A DNA stretch of 64,000 nt from Siphlonurus alternatus. Lineage: Eukaryota; Arthropoda; Insecta; Ephemeroptera; Siphlonuridae. This document shows positions 63,958-64,000 of this stretch, piece after piece. The notes under the pieces are model-generated. The model was not told the DNA's origin. It saw nothing but the letters and a program-made list of their open reading frames with translations, and searched no databases. Where the stretch lies: contig OX463788.1 in NCBI GenBank assembly GCA_949825025.1, forward strand, positions 22,239,971 to 22,303,970, read 5' to 3'. Position 1 is the first letter of the stretch. Every line of letters begins with the position of its first letter. A program made the translations under genes and the position numbers.

Positions 63958-64000
63958 TAATTAAATGGTAAAATATAATCTGAAAAACAAGACTTTTTCG

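Overview
This window is animal nuclear DNA, almost certainly from an arthropod. It is strongly AT-rich, most coding is in short exons with GT-AG introns, and it carries long (AT)n and (CT)n microsatellites, many hairpin MITE-like elements and a non-LTR retrotransposon tail. The main gene is an insect-type apolipophorin (apoLp-II/I, the lipophorin backbone, called apolpp or Rfabp in Drosophila). The Drosophila gene has far fewer exons, so the intron-rich structure argues against a fly and for a more basal hexapod or another arthropod. I cannot name the species.

The minus strand from 52055 down to 358 is one gene. I traced 60 coding exons whose phases fit together throughout, apart from one 3' splice site (exon 4). 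Together they encode about 3,507 residues, and the gene runs off the left edge before its C-terminus. Exon 1 is a signal peptide. Exons 3-15 encode the large-lipid-transfer (Vitellogenin_N/LPD_N) module. Exon 16 carries a furin-type RYRR site near residue 740, where insect pro-apolipophorin is cut into apoLp-II and apoLp-I. Exons 17-54 encode the long beta-rich lipid-binding part. Exons 55-60 encode a conserved amphipathic helical region. The von Willebrand D domain expected in this family must lie to the left of position 358.

Upstream of the apolipophorin start, 52056-57669 shows no gene. It holds a small GC-richer block next to the start with GATA-like and HNF4-like motifs, which would suit fat-body expression, and a second GC-rich block near 54.4-54.7 kb.

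About 57.7-59.8 kb there are three phase-compatible minus-strand exons of a second, unrecognised protein gene, including a GC-AG intron. Next to it, 60224-63332 is a 3.1 kb TA-flanked element with inverted arms of roughly 0.7 kb and no transposase reading frame.

The introns hold several hairpin element families. One is a dispersed family with GATTCACGAAG-type ends (six clear or partial copies plus one decayed). Another is a group of TA-flanked palindromes with two near-duplicate members. There are also several single palindromes and one nested insertion. I saw no CRISPR, operon, rRNA or convincing tRNA gene, and no clear sign of a new multi-gene system. The most unusual items are the unidentified second gene, the long-TIR element and the acidic insert in exon 34.
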